Positions 28,404 to 36,429 of a stretch of DNA of 64,000 bases are shown piece after piece. Numbering within the stretch: position 1 is the first letter of the stretch; every line of letters starts with the position of its first letter. The notes beneath the pieces are model-generated. The model was not told the DNA's origin. It worked only from the letters and a program-made list of their open reading frames with translations, and did not search any database. This DNA is from Streptomyces mayonensis (GTDB lineage Bacteria; Actinomycetota; Actinomycetes; Streptomycetales; Streptomycetaceae), in contig NZ_JACBYP010000006.1 in the NCBI RefSeq assembly GCF_018982965.1, positions 62,001 to 126,000 of the forward strand. The letters run 5' to 3'. Both the position numbers and the translations under genes were made by a program.

Positions 28404-29207
28404 TCAGTCGTCGTCCGGGTCGGCCGTGACCTCGCCGGTCCTCAGGTCCACCCGCCAGTCCTGCTCGCCGTGGCCGGAGGAGCGCGTCTCGACCTCCCAG
28501 GCCGCCTTGCCGCGGTCGGCCCCTCCGGTTCCGTCGTCGCCGTCCTCTCCGTCGTCGTCCAGGTCCACGGACGTCACCGTGCCTTTGCCCGCCGCGGCCT
28601 GTGCCGCCTCTGCGGCGGTGACGGAGGCGCCCCGCAGCGCCGACCGCACCTCGGCCGTGTCGTCGTCGTCCTCGTCGTCGGCGTGGGAGCCGAGGACCTC
28701 GCCGGTGGCGGGGTCGACCCGGACGCTGTGCCAGGTGCCGTCGCCGGAGACGATGTCGAGCTCCCAGACCGCGCGCTCACGGCGGTCGCCGCGGTCGTCG
28801 TCGCTGTCATCGCCATCGCCATCGCCATCGCCATCGTCGGCGTCGCCATCGCCATCGCCATCGTCGGCGTCGCCGTCGCCGTCCGCGTCGTCCAGTTCGG
28901 CCGAGACGGCCGTGCCCGGCGTGTCCCGCAGCGCGGCGGCGACGGCCTCGGCCGCGGTCACCTTCGCGTTCGCCCCGGACCCGCGGCCCGAGCCGTCGCG
29001 ACTGCTGCCGACCTCGCCGTCGTCCCGGTCGTCGGAGTCGTCCCCTGCGCCGCCGTCGTCCCGTACGCCGCCGTCGTCGGACACGCTCGCGTCGGCCCGG
29101 GGCGCCGTGCCCCTGCCGTCGTCCCCCGACGTCGCCAGCGCGGTCGCCGTACCGCCTCCGACCAGTGCGGCGGCGGTGACGGCGGCGATCACGATGTTGC
29201 GCCTCAT
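28404..29207 (-). CDS. Secreted, Asp-rich PepSY-domain protein
   Basis: 267 aa. A signal peptide (1-25, RRNIVIAAVTAAALVGGG...ALA) leads to a secreted protein with two PepSY-type modules, about 80-175 (AAALRDTPG...WELDIV...DPATGEVLG) and 180-267 (AAAGKGTVTSVDLD...WEVET...RTGEVTADPDDD). They are interrupted by very acidic Asp/Gly stretches, the longest encoded by a GCCATC-type microsatellite near 28805-28865. Such DGDGD runs may bind calcium. The ATG has GGAGG. It is divergent from an OmpR-type two-component system across 124 bp, suggesting that it is a target or accessory sensor of that system. PepSY proteins often inhibit proteases; no substrate can be named. Confidence 0.85.
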   Translation of the reverse strand: MRRNIVIAAVTAAALVGGGTATALATSGDDGRGTAPRADASVSDDGGVRDDGGAGDDSDDRDDGEVGSSRDGSGRGSGANAKVTAAEAVAAALRDTPGTAVSAELDDADGDGDADDGDGDGDADDGDGDGDGDDSDDDRGDRRERAVWELDIVSGDGTWHSVRVDPATGEVLGSHADDEDDDDTAEVRSALRGASVTAAEAAQAAAGKGTVTSVDLDDDGEDGDDGTGGADRGKAAWEVETRSSGHGEQDWRVDLRTGEVTADPDDD

Positions 29208-29280
29208 GCGTTTTCCTCCGAGTCGTCCTGAGTCCAGTGGTTTTCGATGACTTCACTGTCACGGACCGACGCTGAGGCCA

Positions 29281-29310
29281 GGCTGAAGCCGCCTGAAGGG
29301 ATCTTCAGCC
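29281..29310. promoter_or_regulatory. CTGAAG direct repeats / GGCTGAAG inverted repeat
   Basis: CTGAAG occurs at 29283 and 29293, 10 bp apart, and the reverse CTTCAG at 29303. GGCTGAAG (29281-29288) and CTTCAGCC (29303-29310) form a dyad. It lies 22 bp before the response-regulator start, in the divergent gap. The 10-bp spacing fits OmpR-family dimers, so this is a candidate autoregulatory site. Confidence 0.55.
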
Positions 29311-29331
29311 GGCCTTTGGGACTCTTGACGC

Positions 29332-30054
29332 ATGCACCCGCCCGTCACCCACCACCACCCTGTTCGAGACGCTTCGCGCCACCCCTTTCGATTCCTGATC
29401 GTGGAGGACGAGAAGCGTCTCGCCGTGTCGCTCGCCAAGGGCCTCACCGCGGAGGGGTACGTCGTGGACGTCGTCCACGACGGCCTGGAGGGGCTGCACC
29501 GGGCCGGCGAGGGCGTGTACGACCTCGTGATCCTCGACATCATGCTGCCCGGCCTCAACGGCTACCGCGTCTGCGCCGCCCTGCGCGCCGCCGGACACGA
29601 GGTGCCGATCCTGATGCTCACCGCCAAGGACGGCGAGTACGACGAGGCGGAGGGCCTGGACACGGGGGCCGACGACTACCTCACCAAGCCCTTCTCGTAC
29701 GTCGTCCTCGTCGCCCGCGTGAAGGCCCTGCTGCGGCGGCGGGGGCAGGGCGGCGGCGCCTCCCCCGTGCACGTCCACGGCGACCTCAAGGTGGACACCG
29801 CCGCCCGCCGGGTGTTCCTCGGCGAGGACGAAGTGACCCTCACGGCGAAGGAGTTCGCGGTCCTGGAGCAGCTCGTGGTGCGGGCCGGGCAGGTCGTCTC
29901 CAAGGCGCAGATCCTGGAGCACGTCTGGGACTTCGCCTACGACGGGGACCCCAACATCGTCGAGGTCTACGTCAGCACCCTCAGGCGCAAGCTGCGGGCC
30001 GAGCTGATCCGGACCGTGCGCGGCGCCGGCTACCGGCTGGAGGCCGGGCGGTGA
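29332..30054 (+). CDS. OmpR/PhoB-family response regulator
   Basis: 240 aa. The receiver domain begins after an unusual His/Pro-rich N-terminal stretch of about 20 residues (HPPVTHHHPVRD). The acidic pair is in LIVEDE, phospho-acceptor Asp69 in VILDIMLPG, and Lys in LTKPFSY. The C-terminal winged helix (about 140-235) shows LTAKEFAVLEQL and VEVYVSTLRRKL. There is no clear ribosome-binding site at the ATG, so a start nearer LIVEDE or a leaderless mRNA is possible. The stop overlaps the kinase GTG (GTGA). Likely targets include its own operon and the divergent PepSY gene. Confidence 0.92.
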   Translation: MHPPVTHHHPVRDASRHPFRFLIVEDEKRLAVSLAKGLTAEGYVVDVVHDGLEGLHRAGEGVYDLVILDIMLPGLNGYRVCAALRAAGHEVPILMLTAKDGEYDEAEGLDTGADDYLTKPFSYVVLVARVKALLRRRGQGGGASPVHVHGDLKVDTAARRVFLGEDEVTLTAKEFAVLEQLVVRAGQVVSKAQILEHVWDFAYDGDPNIVEVYVSTLRRKLRAELIRTVRGAGYRLEAGR

Positions 30055-31535
30055 GCCGCCCCTTCGCCTCCGTGCGGGCCCGCGCCACGCTCGCCGCGAC
30101 CCTGGTCGTCGCCGTCGCCCTGATCGCGGCCGGTACGGCCGTCCTGCTCTCCCTGCGCTCCAACCTGCTCGGCGAGGCCGGCACCCAGGCGGAGCGCTCC
30201 GCGCGGGAGGTCGCTACAGAGCTGGCCGTCGGCACGGCGTACGGCGAACTGTCGCTGGACGTCGACGACCGGCCGGTGCAGGTCGTCGACGAGGAGGGGA
30301 GACTGGTCGCGGCCAGTGAGGACCTGGAGCGGATCAGTGGCACGGGCGTCGACGCGGTGAAGCCGCAGCCGGCCGCACCCGCCCCCGCCGACGGCGAGGA
30401 CGGCGGCGCGGACGACGACGCGGACGACGACGATGACGACTCCGCCGAGTCCCTCGAAGCCGGCGAGATCGGCGCCCGGACCACCGTCAGCGACGGCTCG
30501 GCCACCATCGACGGCGACACGGAGGACTACCGGTTCGCCGCCGTCCCCGTGGAGACCGAGGACCGCGGCCGGCTCACCGTGTACGCCGGTGCCCCGCTCT
30601 CCGCCGAACACGGCGCCGTGAACACCGCGCTGACCGTCATGCTGATCGGTTTCCCGGCGCTGCTCGCGGTCGTCGCGTGGGTGACCTGGCTGGTCACCCG
30701 GCGTGCGCTGCGTCCGGTGGAGGGGATCAGACGCGAGATGGCCGCGATCACCGCCAGCGAGGACCTGGCCCGCCGGGTGCCGGTGCCGGGCACCCACGAC
30801 GAGGTGGCCAGGCTCGCCTCGACCACCAACGAGACACTGACCGCCCTGGAGTCCTCGGTGGAGCGGCAGCGCCGGTTCGTCGCCGACGCCTCGCACGAAC
30901 TGCGCAGTCCGATCGCCTCGCTGCGCACCCAGCTGGAGGTCGCCGCGGCCCACCCCGAGCTGCTGGACCTGGACGGGGCGGTGGAGGACACCGTACGGCT
31001 GCAGCGGCTCGCCGCCGACCTGCTGCTTCTCGCGCGACTCGACGCGGGGGAGCGGCCCGCGGACGTCCGGGTCGACCTCGCGGCGCTCGCGCGGGAGGAG
31101 GCCGAGGGGCGCCGCGGGGTGAGCGTGCGGGCCGACCCGGGCGTGACGGTGGCCGGGGCGCGGGGGCAGCTGGGCCGGGTGCTGGCCAATCTGCTGGACA
31201 ACGCACAGCGGCACGCCCGTTCGACGGTGGAGGTGTCCGTGCGGCGGGACGCCGCGCCGAGGGAGGGGGACACGGTCGGCGGGGGCGGCAGCGGGGAAGG
31301 CGGGGTGGCCGTGGTCGCCGTGGCGGACGACGGCGAGGGGGTACCGGAGGCCGACCGGGAGCGGATCTTCGAGCGGTTCGTACGGCTCGACGCGGCCCGC
31401 AGCCGCGACGACGGCGGGGCCGGTCTGGGGCTGGCCATCGCCCGGGACGTCGCCGTGCGGCACGGCGGGACGCTCACGGTGCACGACGCACCGGCAGGCG
31501 GCGCCCTGTTCGAGCTCCGCCTGCCGGGTGCCTAG
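30051..31535 (+). CDS. Sensor histidine kinase with acidic extracellular loop
   Basis: 494 aa, two-helix membrane kinase. TM1 about 10-32 (ATLAATLVVAVALIAAGTAVLL); an extracellular sensor about 33-185 containing a remarkable acidic run (DDDADDDDDDSAES); TM2 about 190-212; HAMP domain (RRALRPVEGIRREM); HisKA with His in FVADASHELRSPI; HATPase with NLLDNAQRHA and GAGLGLAIARD. GTG start overlaps the regulator stop by 4 nt. The acidic loop resembles the Asp-rich linkers of the divergently encoded PepSY protein, which suggests cation sensing or a shared ligand. It ends in a very strong bidirectional terminator. Confidence 0.93.
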   Translation: MSRPFASVRARATLAATLVVAVALIAAGTAVLLSLRSNLLGEAGTQAERSAREVATELAVGTAYGELSLDVDDRPVQVVDEEGRLVAASEDLERISGTGVDAVKPQPAAPAPADGEDGGADDDADDDDDDSAESLEAGEIGARTTVSDGSATIDGDTEDYRFAAVPVETEDRGRLTVYAGAPLSAEHGAVNTALTVMLIGFPALLAVVAWVTWLVTRRALRPVEGIRREMAAITASEDLARRVPVPGTHDEVARLASTTNETLTALESSVERQRRFVADASHELRSPIASLRTQLEVAAAHPELLDLDGAVEDTVRLQRLAADLLLLARLDAGERPADVRVDLAALAREEAEGRRGVSVRADPGVTVAGARGQLGRVLANLLDNAQRHARSTVEVSVRRDAAPREGDTVGGGGSGEGGVAVVAVADDGEGVPEADRERIFERFVRLDAARSRDDGGAGLGLAIARDVAVRHGGTLTVHDAPAGGALFELRLPGA

Positions 31536-31544
31536 CCAGGAGTG

Positions 31545-31592
31545 CTGGGGGGTGCCATGGGGTGCCCAGGGGTGCCCCATGGCACCCCCCAG
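31545..31592. terminator. Bidirectional terminator, perfect 18-bp stem
   Basis: CTGGGGGGTGCCATGGGG (31545-31562) pairs perfectly with 31575-31592 around a 12-nt loop, located between the convergent sensor-kinase and absC genes. Confidence 0.9.
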
Positions 31593-31630
31593 CGGGCCCG
31601 GCCCCCGTAATCCCGTCCCCTCAGCTCCCC

Positions 31631-32107
31631 TCAGCCGCGTCCCCGTTGCCCGCGCAGGTGTTCCGCGATGGGCTTGAGCGCCTTGTCCAGCTCGGTGAGG
31701 GTCTCCGGGGCCAGCAGGTCGATGAAGTGCCGGCGGACGGAGGCCACATGGTGCGGGGCGACCCTCCGCATCGTCTCCATGCCGTGCTCGGTGAGGACGG
31801 CGTAGAGCCCGCGGCGGTCGGACTCGCAGTTCTCCCGGCGGACCAGGTTCGCGTTCTCCATGCGGGTGATCTGGTGGGAGAGGCGGCTCTTGGACTGCAT
31901 CGTGGCCGTGGCCAGGTCACTCATCCGCATCCGGTCGTCGTCCGACTCGGAGAGGTTCACCAGGATCTCGTAGTCGTTCATTGTCAGGCCGAACGGCTGC
32001 AGGTCCTTCTCTAGCTGGTGCGTCAACAGCCTGTTGACCTCCAGGTGGGTGCGCCAAGCACACTGCTCCGTATCGGTCAGCCAGCGAGTGGCCGTCTCGG
32101 TCTCCAT
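31631..32107 (-). CDS. absC: AbsC, zinc-responsive MarR-family regulator
   Basis: 158 aa, closely matching S. coelicolor AbsC as I remember it, in length and in motifs (TEQCAWRTHLEVNRLL, FGLTMNDYEILVNLSES, LSHQITRMENANLVRRE, VAPHHVASVRRHFIDLL). AbsC is a MarR winged-helix repressor reported to act in zinc-limited conditions together with Zur on antibiotic and zincophore genes. The winged helix spans about 40-115. The ATG has only a weak ribosome-binding site. It lies downstream of three AIM24-family genes on the same strand with a 102-bp gap; separate transcription is likely. The specific assignment rests on remembered similarity and synteny. Confidence 0.88.
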   Translation of the reverse strand: METETATRWLTDTEQCAWRTHLEVNRLLTHQLEKDLQPFGLTMNDYEILVNLSESDDDRMRMSDLATATMQSKSRLSHQITRMENANLVRRENCESDRRGLYAVLTEHGMETMRRVAPHHVASVRRHFIDLLAPETLTELDKALKPIAEHLRGQRGRG

Positions 32108-32209
32108 GAATGAAGTCTACCTAAAAGGTTGAAAGGCGAACTAGTGAGAGGTCATTCGTGACGGGTGACGGTGCGCACGCGTTCGATGTCACACTCCGCA
32201 GATTACCGC

Positions 32210-32986
32210 TCACAGCCCGAAGCGGCGCTGGAGGTCTCCCAGCTGTCCGGGAAGGCCCGGTGTCCCGGACCGGCCTCCCTGTGCTCCGGAGGATCCTCCG
32301 CCGGGCACTCCCGCCTGCTGCGGAGGAGCTCCCACGGACTGCTCCGCCATCAGCGCCTCGCTCGACTGCAGCAGTACCGTCCCCGCTCCCACGAACTCGA
32401 ACTGGTGCTCCTCCCCGGAAGCCCCGCCGAGCCCCGTCATCGCACGTAGACCGCCCAGCAGGCCGGTCATGTACCCGTGGTCGTAGTGGTGGCACGGAGA
32501 GGGGCAGTCGGCCCAGCCGACCAGGGCCTGCGGGTCGACCCGGATCGGGGGTTCCATGAACACCACCGGGCCGTTGGACGCGGCCACGAACTTTCCGGTT
32601 CCGATGAGTGTCAGAAAGCCCGGCACAATCGACTGTTTGAGAGCGAGACTTGGCTGAAAAGCGAGCAGGTTGCCTGAGCGAATGGTCAGGTTGCCGTCCT
32701 CGAGGTCGTAGGAATTGACGTCGAAGGCCCGGTCGGCGAGGAGCATCTTGCCCGAGCCCTCGGCCACCACCCAGTCGCTCGCGTGCAGAGGCGAATGAAA
32801 CGACGTGCGCGTCAGGTGGTCCAGTCGGCCGTGTCCGATGCCGTTGAAGTCGATCGTCCCGTAGTAGGCGATCATCTTCCCCTTCTGCAGGAACCACTGG
32901 CTCCCCTTGAGCTCCACGCAGAAGGTGTACGCGTTGACGTTGTCGTCGGCCGGCAGCGTCGCCGGATCGTGGTGGACCGTGCTCAC
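32210..32986 (-). CDS. AIM24-family protein, paralogue 1 (longest)
   Basis: 258 aa, the third gene of a three-gene AIM24 cluster. The all-beta AIM24/TIGR00266-like fold, related to tryptophan RNA-binding attenuator modules, is suggested by repeated short strands with small residues (GKMIAYYGTIDFNG, AEGSGKMLLADRA, SGNLLAFQPSL, GTGKFVAAS). It differs from its neighbours by a Cys/His cluster (WADCPSPCHHYDH) and by an extra Gly/Pro/Gln-rich C-terminal tail. The GTG start overlaps the stop of the previous paralogue (GTGA). No signal peptide, so cytoplasmic or membrane-associated. Function unknown. Confidence 0.85.
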   Translation of the reverse strand: MSTVHHDPATLPADDNVNAYTFCVELKGSQWFLQKGKMIAYYGTIDFNGIGHGRLDHLTRTSFHSPLHASDWVVAEGSGKMLLADRAFDVNSYDLEDGNLTIRSGNLLAFQPSLALKQSIVPGFLTLIGTGKFVAASNGPVVFMEPPIRVDPQALVGWADCPSPCHHYDHGYMTGLLGGLRAMTGLGGASGEEHQFEFVGAGTVLLQSSEALMAEQSVGAPPQQAGVPGGGSSGAQGGRSGTPGLPGQLGDLQRRFGL

Positions 32987-33633
32987 AGTTTCTCCTCCGA
33001 CGCCTGGACGAACACCGTGCCGCTGCCGCTCAGCTCCAGCTGGAACGCCTCGCCCGAGCCGCGCCCCACCATGTCCCGCCAGCCCAGGGCGGTGGACAGT
33101 TTGTTGCGCACGTCCCCGTGGTGGGCGACGTACGCCTGCGGGTCGACGCGCACCGGACGCTGCGGGGTGATGGGCACCTCGAAGACGCCGCCGTGAGCCA
33201 TCACCGCCACCGAGCCGTGACCCCTCAGTGAGGTGGTGAACAGCCCCTGCCCGCTGACCTGGCCGCGCACCATGCCCATCACCCCGCCCTGCGACCCGAG
33301 GAACACCGTGCTCTGCTCCAGGGTGCCCTCGAAGGCGAGGAGGCGGTCCGCCTCCACGTACAGGGTGTCGCCCGAAAGGTTGATCACCTGGACGTGGTGG
33401 CCGCCGTGCCCGAAGAAGACCGTGCCGCTGCCCTCGACGGTCATCAGGGGTGTGTCCTCGTTCGCCACCCGGCGCCCGATCATCGACATGACGCCGCCCC
33501 GGCCGCCCGTCAGGTTCGGGGTGAAGGAGACCTCGCCCTGGTAGGCGAGCATGGCGCCGCGCTGGCTGAACAGCCGCTGCCCGGGGGAGACGACCGCCCG
33601 GACCATCTTGGAATTGATCTCCTCGAAGGCCAT
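32983..33633 (-). CDS. AIM24-family protein, paralogue 2
   Basis: 216 aa from the ATG at 33633 (MAFEEINSKMV), one base after the upstream stop and preceded by GGGGGA; an ATG at 33642 is an alternative. Shows the family pattern of beta strands and glycine turns: RGAMLAYQGEVSF, VEGSGTVFFGHGGHHVQVINL, DTLYVEADRLLAFEG, SGQGLFTTSLRGHGSVAVMAHGG, then RVDPQAYVAHHGDV and an end in ELSGSGTVFVQAS. Middle gene of the cluster. Family members are widespread in bacteria and have a mitochondrial relative (AIM24); no biochemical activity is established. Confidence 0.88.
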   Translation of the reverse strand: MAFEEINSKMVRAVVSPGQRLFSQRGAMLAYQGEVSFTPNLTGGRGGVMSMIGRRVANEDTPLMTVEGSGTVFFGHGGHHVQVINLSGDTLYVEADRLLAFEGTLEQSTVFLGSQGGVMGMVRGQVSGQGLFTTSLRGHGSVAVMAHGGVFEVPITPQRPVRVDPQAYVAHHGDVRNKLSTALGWRDMVGRGSGEAFQLELSGSGTVFVQASEEKL

Positions 33634-33634
33634 C

Positions 33635-34267
33635 TCACACATCCCCCGCGATCGTGTTCCGCTCGCTCGGCTGCACGTACACCAGCCCGTCGCCCTCGAA
33701 GCGGATCTGGAAGGCCTCTCCGCCGCCCTCCCCGAACAGCGTGCGGAACGTCACGCCCGACTGGAAGGACTGCCGCAGATTCCCCTGGTGCGCGACGTAC
33801 GCCCCCGGGTCGACGGTCAGCGGGTACTGCGCGCCGACCCGCAGCACCACCGCCGGGCCGTCCGACATGATCGCCACCTGCCCGTGCCCCTCGACGGTCG
33901 TGGTGAACAGCCCGTTCCCCTGCGAGGCGCCGCGCGTGCCGGTGAAGCTCGTGCCGGTACGCAGCCCGGCGTCGGCCGCCAGGAAGTTGCTCGACTCGAC
34001 GTACAGCTTGTCGCCCTGCAGGCGTACCAGGTTGATCTCCGAGGCCCGGTCCGCGAACCAGCAGGTCCCGTGCCCCTTCACCTCCATCACCGTCATCTGC
34101 TCGCCGGTGATCCGCCGGGTCACCATGCCCCGGATGCCCTCACCGCCGCCGGTCAGCTTCTTGAACGCCATCTCTCCGTCGTACGCGACCATCGAGCCGT
34201 TCTTCGCCTTCACGGCGTCCCCGGTCATGTCGACGGCGAGCACCTTGCTGTCTTGAAGTCGGAACAT
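33635..34267 (-). CDS. AIM24-family protein, paralogue 3 (first gene)
   Basis: 210 aa. Typical motifs are [88 protein letters not shown] and an end in [12 protein letters not shown]. About 40% similar by eye to paralogue 2 over its length. The ATG at 34267 starts [14 protein letters not shown]; the open frame 60 codons upstream is Gly/Pro/Arg-rich and unlikely. First gene of the cluster; the promoter should be in 34268-34430, divergent from a DUF3817 gene. Function unknown. Confidence 0.88.
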   Translation of the reverse strand: MFRLQDSKVLAVDMTGDAVKAKNGSMVAYDGEMAFKKLTGGGEGIRGMVTRRITGEQMTVMEVKGHGTCWFADRASEINLVRLQGDKLYVESSNFLAADAGLRTGTSFTGTRGASQGNGLFTTTVEGHGQVAIMSDGPAVVLRVGAQYPLTVDPGAYVAHQGNLRQSFQSGVTFRTLFGEGGGEAFQIRFEGDGLVYVQPSERNTIAGDV

Positions 34268-34430
34268 CGCCACAAATGCGAAGGTAGCCCCCCGGGCGGG
34301 TGGACCGACAGGTCCCGCGGGTGGAGACGGTCCCCGATTCCAGCCCTTAGGGGCCCGAGGGCCGGCGCCACCGGTCCCCGCTGACCCCCTCGCCCGGGCG
34401 CGCCGCGAGGTTTGCCACAATGGACGCGCG

Positions 34431-34450
34431 TTTGTGCGTACGTTCACAAA
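34431..34450. promoter_or_regulatory. TTTGTG-N8-CACAAA dyad in the AIM24/DUF3817 divergent region
   Basis: A perfect 6-bp inverted repeat with an 8-bp spacer lies between divergent genes, flanked by GCGCG on both sides. Candidate regulator-binding site; the regulator is unknown. Confidence 0.35.
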
Positions 34451-34518
34451 GCGCGCGGCAGGAGTGCGGCCCAGCGCTCCCGATCCGCCTCTCGCTCCTC
34501 CTCCACCGAAGGTGACCC

Positions 34519-34863
34519 GTGGACCTCAAGACCGCCAGTGCCCTCCGCCGCCTCCGCCTGGTATCGGCCCCCGAGGCGATCTCGTTCCTCCTCCTGCTGG
34601 TCTGCTCCGTCCTGAAGCGGACCAGCGACTTCAACGCGGTGCCGGCCATGGGCATGATCCACGGCGTCCTCTTCGTGCTGTACGTGGTCTTCTGGGCGGA
34701 CGCCTGGAACCGGGCCAAGTGGCCGCTGAAGAACGCCGCCCTCTACTTCGTCCTCTCGGTGCTCCCGACCGGCGGCTTCTTCGCGGACCGCAGGCTCAAG
34801 CGCGAGGCCGAGGACGCGGTCATCGCCACCCGCGCCCGCCGCGAGGGGGTGGTGGGCGCATGA
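34519..34863 (+). CDS. DUF3817-family membrane protein 1
   Basis: 114 aa. Three predicted helices: about 20-35 ([14 protein letters not shown]), 45-65 ([20 protein letters not shown]) and 75-93 ([19 protein letters not shown]). The HG...LY..Y/F pattern, the [10 protein letters not shown] segment and the charged C-terminal tail are characteristic of DUF3817/YdzA-like proteins. The GTG has GAAGGTGA upstream. Overlaps the next gene (ATGA), so the pair is cotranslated. A second DUF3817 gene lies 1.5 kb downstream. Function unknown. Confidence 0.9.
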   Translation: MDLKTASALRRLRLVSAPEAISFLLLLVCSVLKRTSDFNAVPAMGMIHGVLFVLYVVFWADAWNRAKWPLKNAALYFVLSVLPTGGFFADRRLKREAEDAVIATRARREGVVGA

Positions 34864-35153
34864 TCGTCGCCTTCTCCGTGACGCCGCTCGGCGTCGGCGA
34901 GGACGTGGGGGAGTACGTCGCCGACGCCGTCCGCGTGGTCCGCGAGTCCGGCCTGCCCCACCGTACGGACGCCATGTTCACGTCGGTGGAGGGCGAGTGG
35001 GACGAGGTCATGGACGTCGTCCACCGCGCGGTCGCCGCCGTCGAGGCCCGGTCGCCGCGCGTGTCCCTGGTCCTGAAGGCGGACATCCGCCCCGGGGTGA
35101 CGGACGGCCTCACCTCCAAGGTGGAGACGGTGGAGCGCCACCTCGCGCAGTAG
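34860..35153 (+). CDS. MTH1187/YkoF-like thiamine-binding family protein
   Basis: 97-aa ferredoxin-fold protein of the UPF0045 family (thiamine_BP). Start [31 protein letters not shown], then [22 protein letters not shown], then [13 protein letters not shown]. Some members bind thiamine or related pyrimidines; others have no known ligand. Coupled to the upstream DUF3817 gene by an ATGA overlap, so the two probably act together, perhaps in uptake or sensing of a small molecule (inference). No thiamine riboswitch is visible upstream. Confidence 0.85.
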   Translation: MIVAFSVTPLGVGEDVGEYVADAVRVVRESGLPHRTDAMFTSVEGEWDEVMDVVHRAVAAVEARSPRVSLVLKADIRPGVTDGLTSKVETVERHLAQ

Positions 35154-35301
35154 CCGCGCGCGGAGGGCGGTGTCCGGTGGGCCCGGCCCCCGGTCCCCGG
35201 TTGCCGAGACCGGCCCGGGGTTCACTGGCCCCCTCCCGCGGCCTGCCCGCCCGGCGGACGGGTGGTCGCTTCGGTGGCCGTCTGGCCGCAGGAGTGGGGA
35301 C

Positions 35302-35362
35302 TGGGCACTTTGTCCCGGCGACACGCCGCACGGAACGGCGTGTCGCCGGGACAAAGTGCCCA
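35302..35362. repeat. Perfect 27-bp inverted repeat with 7-nt loop
   Basis: The left arm 35302-35328 (starts TGGGCACTTTGTCCCGG) is the exact reverse complement of 35336-35362; the loop is CACGGAA. It is in the 294-bp gap after the thiamine-binding-family gene and 85 bp before the MarR gene. It is far longer than a normal terminator stem. Candidate terminator, structured RNA or small dispersed palindromic element. Confidence 0.8.
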
Positions 35363-35447
35363 ATCGGCCTCGCCCCGCGTCCGGCGCCGGTATCGAAAGG
35401 CGAGACGGGGCTGACCGGTATGTGACCGGCCGGTAAGGTCTGGTGCC

Positions 35448-35957
35448 GTGTCCAAGCCCCTCAGTCTCTCCTTCGACCCCATCGCCCGCGCCGACGAACA
35501 CTGGAAGCAGCACTGGGGCGGTGCGCCGTCCATGGCCGCGATCACCTCGATCATGCGGGCGCAGCAGATCCTGCTGGCCGAGGTCGACGCGGTGGTCAAG
35601 CCGTACGGGCTGACGTTCGCGCGGTACGAGGCCCTGGTGCTGCTCACCTTCTCCAAGTCGGGCGAACTGCCGATGTCCAAGATCGGCGAGCGCCTCATGG
35701 TGCATCCGACCTCGGTGACGAACACCGTCGACCGGCTGGTGCGCTCCGGCCTGGTCGACAAGCGCCCCAACCCCAACGACGGCCGCGGCACGCTCGCCAC
35801 CATCACCGACAGGGGCCGCGAGGTCGTCGAGGAGGCCACCCGCGACCTGATGGCGATGGACTTCGGCCTGAGCGCGTACGACGCCGAGGAGTGCGGCGAG
35901 ATCTTCGCGATGCTGCGACCGCTGAGGGTCGCCGCGGGGGACTTCGAGGACGAGTGA
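35448..35957 (+). CDS. MarR-family transcriptional regulator
   Basis: 169 aa. Winged helix about 55-130 with LTFARYEALVLLTFSKSGELPMS, recognition helix VHPTSVTNTVDRLVRSGLV and wing DKRPNPNDGRGTLATIT. The GTG start lies 8 nt after a TAAGGT -10-like element (35434-35439), so the transcript may be leaderless. Upstream TGACCGG repeats (about 35412-35432) could be its own operator. A DUF3817 gene and isobutyryl-CoA mutase follow on the same strand; either could be a target. Ligand unknown. Confidence 0.9.
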   Translation: MSKPLSLSFDPIARADEHWKQHWGGAPSMAAITSIMRAQQILLAEVDAVVKPYGLTFARYEALVLLTFSKSGELPMSKIGERLMVHPTSVTNTVDRLVRSGLVDKRPNPNDGRGTLATITDRGREVVEEATRDLMAMDFGLSAYDAEECGEIFAMLRPLRVAAGDFEDE

Positions 35958-36022
35958 GCGGGCCGGGCGGGTCCCTCGACCCGCCCGAAGATCGCGCGAA
36001 TCGTGCCGTTACGCTCGTAGCC

Positions 36023-36364
36023 ATGAAAAAGAGCGTGCTGACCCGCTACCGGGTCATGGCGTACGTCACCGGTGTGCTGCTGATCGCGCTGTGCCTTGGC
36101 ATGATCGCCAAGTACGGGCTGGATCTGGGCGGCGCCGCCGACTTCACCCAGGTCGTCAGCATCGCCCACGGCTGGCTGTACGTGATCTACCTGGTCTTCG
36201 CCTTCGACCTGGGGTCCAAGGCGAAGTGGCCGGTGAAGAAGCAGCTCTGGGTGCTGCTCGCCGGGACCGTTCCGACAGCCGCGTTCTTCGTGGAGCGCAA
36301 GGTCAGCCAGGAGCTGGAGGCCAAGGTCGCCGCCGCCGAGGCGCCCGCTGCCGCAAAGGCGTAA
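36023..36364 (+). CDS. DUF3817-family membrane protein 2
   Basis: 113 aa. Helices about 7-27 (RYRVMAYVTGVLLIALCLGM), 45-62 (AHGWLYVIYLVFAFDLG) and 70-88 (QLWVLLAGTVPTAAFFVERKV), with the WPVKKQLWVL segment shared with the DUF3817 protein at 34519-34863. The ATG at 36023 was chosen over upstream in-frame GTGs because it begins the conserved RYRVMAYVTG; no ribosome-binding site precedes it, so it may be leaderless. Charged Ala-rich tail. Function unknown; two copies within 1.5 kb suggest a duplicated unit. Confidence 0.9.
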   Translation: MKKSVLTRYRVMAYVTGVLLIALCLGMIAKYGLDLGGAADFTQVVSIAHGWLYVIYLVFAFDLGSKAKWPVKKQLWVLLAGTVPTAAFFVERKVSQELEAKVAAAEAPAAAKA

Positions 36365-36429
36365 CCGGGGCGTCGAGAGCCCTTCCACCGCCGTGCGCAG
36401 ACCCGTACGGCGGTGCGCCATCGACAATT

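Noticed and set aside
28805-28865. GCCATC microsatellite as a regulatory repeat
   Set aside because: It is in frame and encodes Asp/Gly residues of the secreted PepSY protein, so coding selection explains it.
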